Part shown: positions 11,221 to 23,168 of the stretch, piece by piece
How the letters are laid out: each line of letters begins with the position of its first letter
Numbering within the stretch: the first letter of the stretch is position 1
The notes under the pieces: model-generated
Told to the model about the DNA's origin: nothing
Databases searched by the model: none
What the model saw: only the letters and a program-made list of their open reading frames with translations
DNA from: Narthecium ossifragum
Lineage: Eukaryota; Streptophyta; Magnoliopsida; Dioscoreales; Nartheciaceae
DNA: 64,000 nt
Direction: 5' to 3'
Assembly: GCA_963920575.1 (NCBI GenBank)
Contig: OY986965.1
Location: 14,088,290-14,152,289 of the forward strand
Position numbers and translations under genes: made by a program

Positions 11221-13472
11221 TGTGAGGACCCGTCCCTCTACTCCTGTGGCTCGTTATGAACCGCAAGGGTAATTTGGTAAATTGCGTCTTGTCAGCTAGT
11301 TTCACACCCACGTGGGCACACACTGACCATGTTTGTGGTAATGATTGGCTAGAATGGTTAGTGGGACCCGGGATCGAAAGATCCTGGCTTGGGCTTAAGT
11401 TTTAGCCCAAGTCTAACTTCCTACGAAAGAAGGATCGATCCTTCCTTGCTAGAAGGATCGATCGTTCAATGCCAGGAAGTTGGATCGTCGAGAAGGATTG
11501 ATCGTTCCTCTTGGGACGGATCGATCATTCTCTTGGACGGATTGATCGTTCCTCTTGGACGGATCGATCTTGCTTAGGTCGGTTCGTTTGTCTATAAAAC
11601 AGACGTAACCTTCTTCCTTGAATCTCTTTTGAAATCCGAGTTCTTGAGCTGAGATTTTCTGGATTTCGAAGAGGTTGTGGACGATCCAAGGCCTAGCAGC
11701 TAGGATTGAAGCTGCTATTGCTTAGGTTGGGATCCTACCTACATTTCTTCGGGTTTTTTGGAGGTTTTTCCGGCTGTTTGTGATCTTGTGATTAGATCTT
11801 GATATATACTTATTAGATTGTAGTATTTCCACTGATTTTAGACTCGTGGTCCTTCGTACTACTAGATCCCAAGGTTTTGTGGGATTTGGTGGAGTTTTCA
11901 TACGGTATTTCTCGCCGGAGGTTTGCCGGAGAACCCAACGCGATCGTCCTTCCTTGTTGGCCATGCTGAACCCGAGCAGGATCGATCATTCCCGAGTGAG
12001 GACGTTCGATCCTTGTGCCTTGGGTAGCATGGGATCCCCCTTGTCGCGAGTAGGATCGATCTTCCCTTGGGGGGGAAGGATCGATCCTCCTTGGCACGAC
12101 AGTGAGGATGTTCCCTATTGCGAGTAGGATCGATCGCCCTGGGAGGACGGATATGGAGAGATTGTTCTCTGCCATTAGAAGGATCGATCCTCCCTTGGGG
12201 AGAGGGATCGATCCGTCTACGGCAGAGAGAGAAATTCATCTTGTTTTGCTCGCGGGGCTTTACATGTACAGTTTTCTTTACAGTTTTATACCTTGTACAT
12301 ATATTTAAGCATGCTAGCCCCATATTAGGGGCAGTGGTGAACCGGGGGAGTGATGACTCCCGGGATGTTTAGAATAAACGGGCGGGTAGCCCTACAGCTT
12401 TTCTTAGCCTTGCATGTCGGCGTGCACGGAGGGCTTTATCTATGATATCTATGAGCAGTTGTTTGCGGGGTTGTTTCTCGATGCAAGTGTTGTGGTGGAC
12501 TGCTGACAGTTGGTGGTGGTACCACTGTAGCAGCTCCTAGACCTTACTTACCTATTCACCACCCCGAGTCGGCAGGGTGTCGTGCCCAGACCTTGTTTGA
12601 TATACAATCACATATTGTTGCATGCTCATCTGTATTACCCTGTGTGTGCTCATGGCATGCATTGTTTGTGCATTAGTTGCATCTGTGTAGGGCGTTGGCG
12701 ATGGGTTGATCACCGATCCGTGGCTTTCGGGTAGTCCGAATCTAGCTCTAGGACCGTTGCGGGTAGCTTGGTCCAGGACTCGATTTGTATTATTCAGTTG
12801 ATTTCGATGATAGGGTTAGATGGCCTGAATACATGTGGTTTGATGTTTAGAGGTCGTGTCGTCTCCAAGTTGAATCTGAGGTGTAGCTGGTGTCCGGTGT
12901 TCTTGACTCTTGGGTCGAGGAGTGCCTACCCAACGGTGTCCTTGCCCGCCAAACAGTTAATTCTGTGTCCTGTTGTGAGTCTATAGTTTTTTGGGCCTGC
13001 GTTTACGGACTTCCGGTAGGGTTATGGGACCCTTGTGTACACCCAGAGTAGATTTGGGGGTGGCATTGTTGTGTTCCCTCCCTTGTGAGTGTCGTAGTGT
13101 AGTATTCCTGCTGAGCTTAGTGATCACTCCTACCCGGGCTGCGTTTTACAGGTGCTGGCGCTAGCTCTTCTTTGGTCGCCCCTACCGGGCCGGTGTTTGG
13201 TGCCGTGGCAGCGTCTGGCGGTGTGCTTGAGGTGCGGCGATCGTCTGTTCTATACCCCTTGTTTAGTTAGCCTCCTACGGGAGAGATTTTGTATAACTAT
13301 TACCCTGTTGAGGATTTGTATATATTCAGTTTCAGTCTTTGAGGTTTGTGATTGTTTGTATAATACATGATGATTATGAATTGCTAGGGAGACCACTATG
13401 ATTAGAGGGAAACGTCGCCAAATTTTTCGCAGTAGGTTAGGTTTCGGTTTGCGTCGCCAGACCCAGTTGGGC
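11221..13472 (+). repeat. 3' LTR of the chromovirus, 3'-truncated
   Basis: Starts TGTGAGGACC right after a purine-rich stretch (GGGGCGAGATTTCCTTTAAGGG) in the position expected for a polypurine tract. It lacks the last about 30 bp of the family (GTCGGGGCGCGACA-type end). Two GATCGATC clusters lie at about 11405-11575, just upstream of a TATA-like TATAAAAC near 11592, and at 11940-12220. No target duplication can be read because the right end is missing. Confidence 0.85.
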
Positions 13473-14196
13473 CAAAACCGGTCACTGTGCTTAATTTTAA
13501 ATGATTTTCATCAATTTTGACTGGTTTTCAACTATTTCGACTGGTTTTGCTGACGTGGAGAGAGAGACGCGAGGGAGAGAGAGAGAGCACCCGCTGGGGT
13601 CTTCCCTCGCTGGCTAACGAAGCCATCTCCTCCTTGCTCAGCTTTACGACGCTTTCGAGGGAGATGCAGACGACAAAGAGTGGTCATTCCTGGGAGTTCA
13701 ACCAATCCATGCAGTCGATCGCCTTCCACGGTGGCCGCCAGTATCTTGACGCTGATGTCGGAGACGAAGAGCAAGCCATGGGAGAAGATAGAGGCTGATC
13801 AACCACTTCCGGATCGATGAAGAAGAGAGGATTGAGATCTCGTCACTGATCGGAGACGAAGAGCAAGCCACGGGAGAAGAAGAGTGTCGCCGGGGATATC
13901 CATAGGGCGGAGGAATATGCAGGGGCCGCAAATGATGGATCCTGAGCGAGCAGGAATCTTCACCGGAAGGAAAGTGGAGAAGAAGATATCCACGGAGAAG
14001 AAGCTCGAGGAGCAACACCAGCAACTCGTCGCCAGAAAAGAAGTCTTCACCAGATCCGATCGGAGATACAAAACCCGCCGGAGAAGAGATCTGGTAGAGC
14101 CACGATGGGTTAGCATCGCGATGGATCGAGCCGCTGGATCTAGTCACGTTGTTGGATAGGATCTCATCACCGCCAAAGAAGAACTCGGGCCAGGGA
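13473..14196. other. unassigned sequence between two chromovirus LTRs
   Basis: 724 bp with no recognisable gene. Visible: a GA-rich stretch (about 13555-13590); an imperfect direct repeat starting GGAGACGAAGAGCAAGCCA at about 13759 and about 13851; and, near 13735-13763, an inverted about 25-bp match to the UGT84 pseudogene at about 17160-17185 (ISVKILAAT on the minus strand). Open frames here resemble no family I know. Confidence 0.5.
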
Positions 14197-16702
14197 TGTC
14201 GCGTCCTGACCCGCGAAAGCCCAACTGGGCCAGGCGACGCGAACCAGAACCTAACTAAATGTGGAAATGTTTTTGGCGAGAGTTCCCTCTAACTTACTGG
14301 TTTCCCTAAATAGTTCATAAGCACCCTTATTTAACAATAATTCCAAACCTCAATAATATATGCATCATACTCCCGTAGCAACACTGTTGTGTTCCCACCT
14401 AAATTTAAATCCTCAAAAGGAGTTAACATTTATACATCATATTCCCGTAGCAGACTATCTAACAAAAAAGGGTAAGCAAACAACGATCACCGCTCCTCAA
14501 GCACCGCCAGATGCCGTTGTGCCACCAAACACCTACTCAGTAGGGGCCACTGAAGAAGAGCTAACGTCTGCACCTTCAAAACGCAGTCCGAGTAGGAGTG
14601 AGCACTAAGCTCAGTAAGGTTCTACACTATGACTCACACAAGAAGGTGGGAACACAACAGTGTTGCTCCCAAGCTAGGCCTCGGTGTGCTACGGGGTTTC
14701 ATAACCCCGCCAATGTCTCTAGGTATCCAACCATACTCACTCTAATGAACTGGGCCCATCCCGAGAAATCCTAGTGCGGCAGGAAAAAGACACTGCTGGG
14801 CAGGACTAACCTCTGCCGAGCAGGCATACCCTCTGCCCAAGGATGAAACGACGACACCGGTTACACCCACAGCACCTGGCTCGAGGCTAACATAACCTCG
14901 AAACCTCAATCAACATGTATTCAAGTCATTATGCCTATCATCGATATCGATTGAATACTACAATCCAACCTGGACCATGCTACCCGCCACGGTCCTAGAG
15001 TTAAATCCGAGCTACTCGAAAGCCTCGGATCGGCGATCAACCCATCACCCACGCCCTATCCTTATGCATGCCATGATCATGCCCAGGTAAGAGGTAAGCA
15101 TGCAACAATATGATAAGATAACAAACATGTCCAACTGGACTGCTGCAGCGATACCAACGACCGCTGCTAGCCAATCCGCAGCGGGTCCCGACATCATGAC
15201 AGTACCGCGATTGTCAACCGTGAACCCCTATAATGGGAAGCAACCCCAAAAACACATATGAACATATAATATTTTTTAATCATCAAGATCCCCTAATTAG
15301 AAGCTAAGCGACCTCGTCGATCCGACATCCAAACGACGTCGGATTCGAGATCCAACTTAGACAAAACGCAGGTGAACATGATAGGATTGACATATCCAAT
15401 ATCGAGAAACATCCAACAGCTCGATTACCAGAAAAACGCTAATCAAAACCATTGACTTCACTAATTACCTCTAATTGCTGCAACGCAGCCCATCCGTAGG
15501 AAATTCGTAGAAATTCATAGGAAAATCAGAAACTTATGAAACTAGTTGTACATGAGAGTAGACCCAAATATCTACAAATCTCATGTTCATTATTAATCTA
15601 GATCATGCATGTACAGACTGGCAAACACGTCGTAAGCCAGCTATTCTCAAGAACAGCAAAATCGGAAAATCCGAGTTTAAATATGCTAAAATTCTACTAA
15701 AATATCAATCAAATCATATGAAACTCAAACCAGTAATCAAGCTAACCTAGATACACAAAACAACACTGAGAACATCCAGATCCACTGGCTTGATTAAGAG
15801 AAAACCCATATTAAACCCGTGTAGGAAGAAACCTACCGTACTAAGCAAACCTCGACTGAATCCCTGCTATTCGAGCTCCAATCCGGCTTCAAACCAAGCC
15901 ACAGATCTTCCTCACGCTGCCACAAATCCAACAAACCCTCAAACACTCAAATTGAAGGCTGGAGGAGGGAGAACGGAAAGGAAGAAGGCACGGTTGGAAA
16001 CAAGGGAAAGAATCAGAGCTGCGGGAAAGAAGAAGGAAGAATAAGTAGAAGAAGAAGAAGAAGAAGAAGAAGAAGCAACCGAAGACGAGAGGAGGAAGGA
16101 GGAAAAGGATAAGGGAGAGGAGATAATATCTTTCTTCTCACCTCTGACAACGGAGAGCGACGGCCAACGACGACCGTCCACTCAGAAAACCCATCTCCTC
16201 AACTTTCTGATACTAAAAGATCAATATTCTTAGCAAGGGAAAATCGATCCCTTTCGCCCAGAAAGTCAAATTTGGGCTAAAATATAAGCCCAAGCCCGGA
16301 TCTTCTGATCCCGGGTCCACCTAACCGTTCTAATCAAACACTAACACAAACACGATTAGTGTGTGCACACGCGGGTGTGAAATAAACCGACAATGCACAA
16401 TTTACCAAATTGATCTTGTGGTCCACAACGAGCCACGTGCCCGACCCAAATGGTAGACCCAGGAGTAGAGGGACAGGTCCTCACATCAAAATCGATCCCT
16501 TTCACCCAGAAAGCTAAGCTTGGGATAAAACACAATCCCAAGCCCGGATCTTCCGATCCAAGGTCCACCTAACCGTTCTAATCAAACACTAATACAAACA
16601 TGGTCAGTGTGTGCACACGCGGGTGTGAAACAAACTGGTCCACAACGAGCCACGGGCCCGACCCAAACGGTCGACCCAAGAGTAGAGGGATAGGTCCTCC
16701 CA
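14197..16702 (-). repeat. chromovirus solo LTR with internal tandem duplication, TSD AGGGA
   Basis: Starts TGTCGCG (minus orientation) and ends GGTCCTCCCA. The exact target duplication AGGGA lies at 14192-14196 and 16703-16707. The region holding the LTR's 5' end is present twice: about 16240-16485, ending in the canonical GGTCCTCACA, and about 16487-16702, a shorter copy missing about 36 bp. Because the duplication sits inside the target duplication it arose after, or during, insertion. A GAA microsatellite is at about 16035-16075. Confidence 0.88.
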
Positions 16703-16707
16703 AGGGA

Positions 16708-17478
16708 GATTTCCACAGGATCCACAAACAGAGGACGCGAGCAGAGGATAAGAACAGGGGATCCAACTCGGGCGATGAACAGGGGATCCACGAACATCAG
16801 CTACGCGGATGGGAGGAGCGACGAATCGGGGGTGTTGAACTCCAAGACCACATCGGGTGCCGCCATGCCTGTAGGCAAGGGCCCCCTCCACTTCAAGTTC
16901 TTCTCCAACAGACTCGACATCGATGAACCCCGCTGCAACGACATCAACTGGTACATGCCTCGGCTGGTCACGCACCGTCATGCCCGCTACCAGAGAAGAA
17001 ACTCATCCAAGCGTATGGCCGCCAAGGGCGTCCTGGTCATGGCGGCACATGTTTTGATGGTCTCCTTCCCCGCCCATGGCCATGTCAACCGACTGCTACC
17101 CTTCACCAAGCGCATGGCCACCAAGGGCCTCCTTGTCACCTTCACCAACATCGCCAACATCAGCGTCAAGATACTGGCGGCAACCATGACCACATCGGAC
17201 GCAGCCATGCCTGTGGGCAAGGGCCGCCTCCGCTTTGAGCTCTTCTCCGAAGGACTCGACATCAACTAAACCCGCCGTGACGACATCAACTGGTATATGC
17301 CTCGGCTGGTTGGCGTCATGCCCACTGGCTTGGCGAAGCTCATCCACCGCCAGGCGGGCGAGGGCAGGAAAGTGTCGTGCGTCATGAACAACCCTTTCAT
17401 GACAGCGGCCCTCGACGTTGCTAAGGAGCTCGACATCCCGGGTGATGTCCTTTGGGTGTAGGAGCTCGGCATCCCAGT
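16708..17478 (+). pseudogene. UGT84-type glucosyltransferase pseudogene, N-terminal part, rearranged
   Basis: Translated pieces match the start of plant family-1 UDP-glucosyltransferases of the UGT84 (hydroxycinnamate/gallate glucose-ester) type: HVLMVSFPAHGHVNRLLPF, KRMATKGLLVTFTNIANI, RLRFELFSEGLDI, VSCVMNNPFMTAALDVAKEL and IPGDVLWV. The acceptor-side His of FPAHGHVN is kept. There is a stop after GLDIN and another after LWV. The order is scrambled: the segment AAMPVGKG...DINWYMPRLV appears once at about 16850-16965, before the protein N-terminus, and again at about 17200-17312. KRMAAKG is also repeated. The C-terminal UDP-sugar-binding half is absent; a solo LTR starts at 17479. Confidence 0.75.
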
Positions 17479-19111
17479 TGTGAGGACCTGTCCCTCTACT
17501 CCTGGGTCGACCGGCTAGGTCGGACCCGTGGCTCGTTTGATTGTTTCGCGTCGAGCGTGCGATTAGGTGGATCGCATTGTTTCTTGGACCGCAAGGGCAA
17601 TTTGGTAAATTGTACCTTCTCGGTTTGTTTCACACCCGCGTGTGCACACACTGCCCCTGATTGGTAATTGTGTTTGACTAGATCCTTCTAGGAGATTTTT
17701 GACCTGTAGATCGATCCAAATTAGTGTTGGATCGATCCAGCTAGGTCTTGGATCGATCCAGACTGGTCTTGGATCGATCCAGCCTGGTCTTGGATCGATC
17801 CAAGGTACTGTAGCAGGTCGGTTCACGACCCGCTATAAATACCCCTCCCTTGCCTTCCTTTCTCTGTTTCCTTCCTCCTTCTTCCCTTCCGTTCTCCTTC
17901 CTCCGGCCACTGTTTTGGGTGCTTGAAGGCTCGTTGGATCCGTGGCGGCGTGAGGAAGATCCCTGGCGAGGTTTGGAGCTTTGTTAGCGGCTGTTTAGCG
18001 GGGAATCAACCGAGGAGTGCGTTTTCGGTAGGTTTCTACCTACCTTAGTTAGTTTAGGGGTGTTCTCTTGATCTAGCCGTTAGATCTTGATGTTTTTGAT
18101 GTTGTTGGTTTCCACTTGCTTAGTGTAATTTCTGTTGTAAGTTTCATAAGCTTTAGTTGAGATTTTAGTAGGATTTAAGCAGGATTAAACTCGGATTTTT
18201 TCGGTTTCTCTGTTCTTGAGGAATAGCCGGTTTACGGCGCGTTTTCTGGTTTGTATATGCATGTTCTTGGGTTATGATGGACATAAGAGTTGTAGATCTC
18301 TAAGTTATCTTTCCATTCCGGCTTATTTCGTATTTTTCTGACTTTTTGACAAATTTTGGTGATGTTTCTCGTGACCTGCGACGAGATCGATCTAAAGCTG
18401 GTATGAAGCTATTCGGATCGATCCCAAAGCTGACTGATGGGGTTTTATTGACTATTTTTAGTGGTTTTGATTAGCGGTTTGATTAGTGTTTTCTCGGTAA
18501 TAGAGCCGTTGGATGTTCACCGATTTTGGATATGTTGATCCTGGCATGTTGATCTACTGATGTCTAAGTTGGATCTTGAATCCGACGTCGTTTGGACGTC
18601 GGATCGATGGGGTCAATCAGCTTCTAAGCAGAGGATTTTGGAGATTTAAATAATATGATATGTTCGGAACATATAATATTATATTTTATTGTTCATCTGA
18701 GCTTTATGCTCACTCCTACCCGGGCTGTGTTTTGCAGGTGCATGCGTCAGTTCTTCTTCTGTGGCCCCTACCGGGCAGTAGCTCGGCGGTGCGGCGGGGC
18801 CAGGCGGAGTCTGAGAGGTGGTGATCTTTTACTGCCTTTTAGCTTATGTTAGTTAGTCTACTTCGGGAGTGTTCGATGTTATATTTGAATCTTCTCCTCT
18901 CTGAGGATATGTATATTAAATTCACTTGGGTTTTGTAATCTGAGGTTCGAGGATGGTAATTTAATTATGTCTTTTTAAATTGAGGGTGTTTTGATGAATT
19001 GTTAGGGAGACCAATAGGTTAGAGGGAACCCTCACCAATATTTTCACGATTTGTTAAGTTTCGGTTCGCGTCGCCCGACCCGGTTGGGCTTTCGCGAGTC
19101 GTGGTGCGACA
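17479..19111 (+). repeat. chromovirus solo LTR, internally deleted, TSD CCAGT
   Basis: TGTGAGGACC to GGTGCGACA, 1633 bp, with exact target duplication CCAGT at 17474-17478 and 19112-19116. It is shorter than its roughly 2.3-2.5-kb relatives because a block of about 700 bp is missing near 18690-18710. A four-copy tandem of GGATCGATCCA units, spaced about 23 bp, lies at about 17730-17805. It is followed at 17834-17841 by a TATA box (TATAAATA). Confidence 0.92.
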
Positions 19112-19315
19112 CCAGTCAACCTCACATCTAAGCTGGCGGGGAATAGGTGAAAACCAGTCACTTGTGTGTCACCTGACCGGTTTGCTGTGACTCGATTTAA
19201 CGTTGTCTGAAGGCTTGGAATAAAGTATAAAGACTTGAAAGTTAGAGGTATATTTATGTGATTTTTAAATATGAGGGTAGTAGAATGCTAATCCCAGAAA
19301 CTATAGGGTATCAAA

Positions 19316-20143
19316 GTGAATTTTGGCCTAGTTGAGAATTATGATAATGATCCTATACCTCCTATTTGTGATGAGAATGCTTATGATGCTTATATTTCTA
19401 ATAATAATGATACGTGTCATTATGAGATGTGTTCTAATGCTTTGCCGGATCATGCAACAATTGACAATATTTTGCCGACCCTTGAAAATAATATTCTTGA
19501 ATATTATATTGATGAATGCATACCTAATGAAACTGGGCCTTATATGTATTTCGATCATGTTTTAAAATCCCAATTTTTTAATAGTGATGATTTGAATTGT
19601 TGTGACGAGTTGCCGGTTTTACATAATGTGTTAAATGATGTGGTGCCTATTTGCATTGATGGTAATGAGGATAAGCATGTTAGTGAGATCCCCTATCTGA
19701 AACCTCAAATTAAGCCTCTACAATCCGCAATATCCACATTAGTTAAACGTTATGAGGATGAGAAACCTAATCTGAGTGAAAACCAATGCAATTTCTATCA
19801 TCCCTTCATTAAAAATTGTATCAAATCTTCTCGTCCCGTGCACACCTTATTTGTTATGGGTATTTCTGTCTTTCTTGATGAAACATGTCTGCATATCTTC
19901 ACCATTCTTCGGAGCATGTATTTCTTCACATGGAATCACCGACCTCCTAAACTTGGTTTCGGGGACGTCTGGCATGCGACGTTAAATCCCTGCAATTGCT
20001 GTGAGGCAATCCAGTTTTTAGGAGTTTTTCTTAATTTTTTTTATAAATTTTCCCCGATTTTTCCATTTTTTTTTCCAATTTTTCTTATTTTCCAACGGAT
20101 TTTCTCTCTCCTCAAACCTGTGGCTCGAACGCGCTCAATCTGA
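19316..20143 (+). other. 275-codon open frame in a degraded Athila-type fragment
   Basis: AT-rich open frame starting MNFGLVENYDNDPIPPICD. The first about 200 residues are acidic, Asn/Asp/Cys-rich and resemble no domain I can name. From about residue 215 (GFGDVWHATLN) the underlying DNA aligns by eye with the post-pol non-coding stretch at 1-118 of the window, including the GAGGCAATCCAG motif. That part is therefore a chance open frame, and the whole is most likely a deleted relative of an Athila-type element. The flanks 19117-19315 and 20144-20399 show nothing I can identify. Confidence 0.45.
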
Positions 20144-20399
20144 GCCGGGACTTCATCGTTCGGGCTCTGCTTGGCATCCAGCGGTTAGTCCCCGAGTAGC
20201 TAGCTACCGCCGCCTATCGCGACATCTCAGGTCACCCCCATCCCTCCATACCACCACTAAACCCTGACCTTCCTCCGCCCTTTTCTTTTCCCAGCCCCTA
20301 CTCCGACGCTAGCGACACCCCATTAAGACCACTGCCGCAGTCGAGCTCCATCCCGAACTTGGCTCTCCACTAAACCTCCATCCTAACCCATCAAAATAC

Positions 20400-21459
20400 T
20401 GTTAGCCCAGATATTATTTTGATGATGTCTATATATGTTTGATGATAAAACAATAATTTAATATTATTATCCCTTAATTTGGAAAGCATGAAAATCATAT
20501 TTAAAGAGTTTTGTACTGACGGTCGATGCGACGGACGATGCATGGATCGACCGTGGGATATGGCGGTTGATGGAAGGATCGACCGCGGAAGCTAAACATG
20601 GGAATATAGGCGACGGTCGATGTGACGGTCGATCGACCGATCGACCGTGGCCTATGTGACTTGGCTCGAAGGAGCGACGGTCGATCGGTGCATCGACTCT
20701 GGGAAGAGGTTTTCGCAATAGAGCCTGACGGACGATGTCAGGGTCGATAGGACGGTCGACCGTGAGGCGTGACGGTCGATAGGTGGATCGACCGTGAGGT
20801 GTGATGGTCGATAGGTGGATCGACCGTGGCTCAAGGAAAGCTTGGCGGACGATGTCACGGACGATGCGACGGTCGACCGTGAGCCCAGAAAAGAGCCGTT
20901 AAAGAGCTGTTGCAGGAACAGAAACTAGCCGTTGGGAGGCTAATTGGAAGGCTTTGAAGCTCAGCTATAAAAGGGAAGTTGTAGCAAACTTGGCTGGGAC
21001 TTAGGGGGAGCTAAGGGATTATTGTAATAATATTCTAGCAAGTTTCATACTCTTTATTTGTGAGCTAAACATTTGTAAAACTACTTCAAGTGTGAAGTAG
21101 ACTTTGAGAGAGAAATCCAATAGTAAGATTGGAGAGATTGTAAGGTTACCAAGCACCCGTAAGCTTGGTGGATAGGTTGCCAAGCACCCGTAAGCTTGGT
21201 GGGAAGCTTGTAAGAGGTCTTGCAAGTAGTGGAACCCCAAGGAGGCCCTTGGGAGAAGTAGACGTAGGCATGGTTGGTCGAACCACTATAAAAATTCTGA
21301 TGCAATCTCTCTAACTCTCCTCTATCCTTCTATTTAATTGCTTAATTATCTATTAATATCATTTACAAGCATACAAGTTTATTAGACTCCTCGTACCTAG
21401 GTTTTTCTTTATCGATCATTATTTAAAGGTCCAATAGAACTCCCCCCTTTGGATCTTCA
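20400..21459 (+). repeat. 5' LTR of the gag-only copia element
   Basis: 1060 bp, TGTTAGCCCA to GGATCTTCA. A long array of GGTCGAT/GATCGACC-type motifs lies at about 20520-20880, just upstream of the TATA box at 20966-20973 (TATAAAAG). Two copies of the hairpin CCAAGC-loop-GCTTGG, 33 bp apart, lie at about 21149-21202. It has an 11-bp insertion near 20897 compared with the 3' LTR. Confidence 0.92.
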
Positions 21460-21461
21460 TT

Positions 21462-21473
21462 TGGTATCAGAGC
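21462..21473 (+). other. primer binding site (initiator Met tRNA)
   Basis: TGGTATCAGAGC, the standard plant copia primer site, two bases after the 5' LTR. Confidence 0.92.
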
Positions 21474-21601
21474 TAGGTCTCTATTTTTGTGTTGTAACAA
21501 CCCATAGAGGATCCTAGATCGAGGTGGAAAACATAGAGGGATAGTCCACAAATAGGCCACCATACTTCAATGGCTCAAACTATACATATTGGAAGAATAG
21601 A

Positions 21602-22477
21602 ATGGAAATATTTATAAAATCCATGGATTATGAAGCATGGATGGTTATTAAGGATGACCCAACTATTCCAACCAAAATACATGAAGGAAAGGAAGTGCCT
21701 AAGGCTAAGAGTGAGCTCACCCATACTGATTTAAAAAATTTGCAAGTCAATGCCAAAGCCAAAAATTTCTTATTTTGTGCCCTTAGCCCAAATGAATTCA
21801 ATAGAATTTCAGCTTATAAATCGGCTAAGGAAATATGGGAGAAGCTTGAGATAACTCATGAAGGAACTAGCCAAGTAAAGGAGTCTAAGATTAGCATGCC
21901 TGTTAATGAGTATGAGTTATTTTCTATGAAGGATGATGAAAATATAAATGAAATGTTTACTCGCTTTACCAATATTATAAATGTTCTTGATTCTCTTGGT
22001 AAAAGCTATACTAATGATGAGAAAGTGAGAAAGGTTCTTAGGTGTCTAACTAAGTCATGGGATCCCAAGGTGACGGCAATCGAAGAAGCTAAAGATTTAA
22101 CCAAGTTGTCCCTTGATGAGCTAATGGATTCTCTCATGACATATGAGATGAACATGGAGAGGAGCAATGATGGAGAAAGGAAGAAAAAGAAAACCATTGC
22201 TTTCAAGTCAACATACAAGGATTCATCCGACTCAAGCGATGAAGATGATGATGAGGAGATGCAAAAAATAACAAGAAGAATCCAACGAATCATCAAGAAT
22301 CAAGGAAAGAAAAATTCCAAAGGTGAAAAAGGAAACTCCTCTTCTTACTTAAATAAAATTACATGTTATGAGTGTAGGAAGCCCGGATATTACATGTCGG
22401 ATTGTCCAAAGCTCAAGAAATCTTTGAAGAAGAAGAAGAAGAGGAAGAAGAAAAAGAAACTGCAAATCTTTGTTTAA
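21602..22477 (+). CDS. copia-type Gag polyprotein, intact frame
   Basis: 291 codons, uninterrupted. Residues about 1-185 form the copia gag/UBN2-type helical domain (YEAWMVIKDD, SAKEIWEKLEITHEGTSQVK, LTKSWDPKVTAIEEAKDL, LSLDELMDSLMTYEM). Then come an acidic Ser/Asp/Glu patch, a basic stretch and a zinc knuckle, CYECRKPGYYMSDC. The knuckle has Tyr where the CCHC family has His, so zinc binding is doubtful. The C-terminus is a lysine run encoded by a GAAGAA microsatellite, and the frame ends in LQIFV. Gag would package element RNA into particles. The chosen ATG is the first one after GGAAGAATAG; an earlier in-frame start upstream of 21602 is not seen. Confidence 0.85.
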   Translation: MEIFIKSMDYEAWMVIKDDPTIPTKIHEGKEVPKAKSELTHTDLKNLQVNAKAKNFLFCALSPNEFNRISAYKSAKEIWEKLEITHEGTSQVKESKISMPVNEYELFSMKDDENINEMFTRFTNIINVLDSLGKSYTNDEKVRKVLRCLTKSWDPKVTAIEEAKDLTKLSLDELMDSLMTYEMNMERSNDGERKKKKTIAFKSTYKDSSDSSDEDDDEEMQKITRRIQRIIKNQGKKNSKGEKGNSSSYLNKITCYECRKPGYYMSDCPKLKKSLKKKKKRKKKKKLQIFV

Positions 22478-23168
22478 CTGCATTCGGAGTAAAAGAAGAT
22501 AAAATTGACAAGTGGAAGCACAAGGTATTTAAAGGAGTATATAAATATGGGGTTAAAGGTAATGGAGGTATGTCTTAATTTTCGATATATGTCTCCTCCA
22601 TTACATCTTCTTATTTCATTTTTTATTTAAAGAAATTTCATGTTTAAAAATGGTTTAAGAAAGTCTTTTATGTGAAGAATTGATTGCTTTTTACAAATGA
22701 CCGTTGTGATTGTAAATCTTCATTTGGTATATTGTTTTAAAATGATTTTAAAACTTTCTATTTGTTCTCTTAAGAAATATTTTGCTGGTTTAACTTGATT
22801 CTTCTTCCCCCTCTACCAAATCTTTTTGATAATGTCAAAGAGGGAGAAATATTGTGATATCAGTTTTTGAAAGCTCTTAAAACCATATATTCAATTTACT
22901 GATGATTTCATGAAAATAAAATTTATGCTCAAATATCATGTCTCTTGTTTCTATACAAAGAGGTACATATGTCATATTTTGCACTTTCACATCTTTTGAC
23001 CTATAATCAAGCATGATATATCCTTTTAGTGACATATGACTTGCATGCCTCAGTGAAATTAACTTTAGAACATATTTTATGAGATAAATGGATGCACAAA
23101 TTAAGAGGGAGCTTTCAAGGTTTTATCATCACAATTTAAAAGGTTGCCATCATCATAAAGAGGGAGAT
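22478..23168 (+). other. non-coding 3' interior and polypurine tract of the gag-only element
   Basis: AT-rich, without any pol domain. It ends in AAAGAGGGAGAT (23157-23168), the polypurine tract directly before the 3' LTR. A second similar purine tract, CAAAGAGGGAGAA, lies at about 22837-22849. Confidence 0.7.

Noticed and set aside
13517..14159. Frames of about 90-150 codons between two LTRs
   Set aside because: Open on both strands, partly repeated, no family match; left as unassigned sequence.
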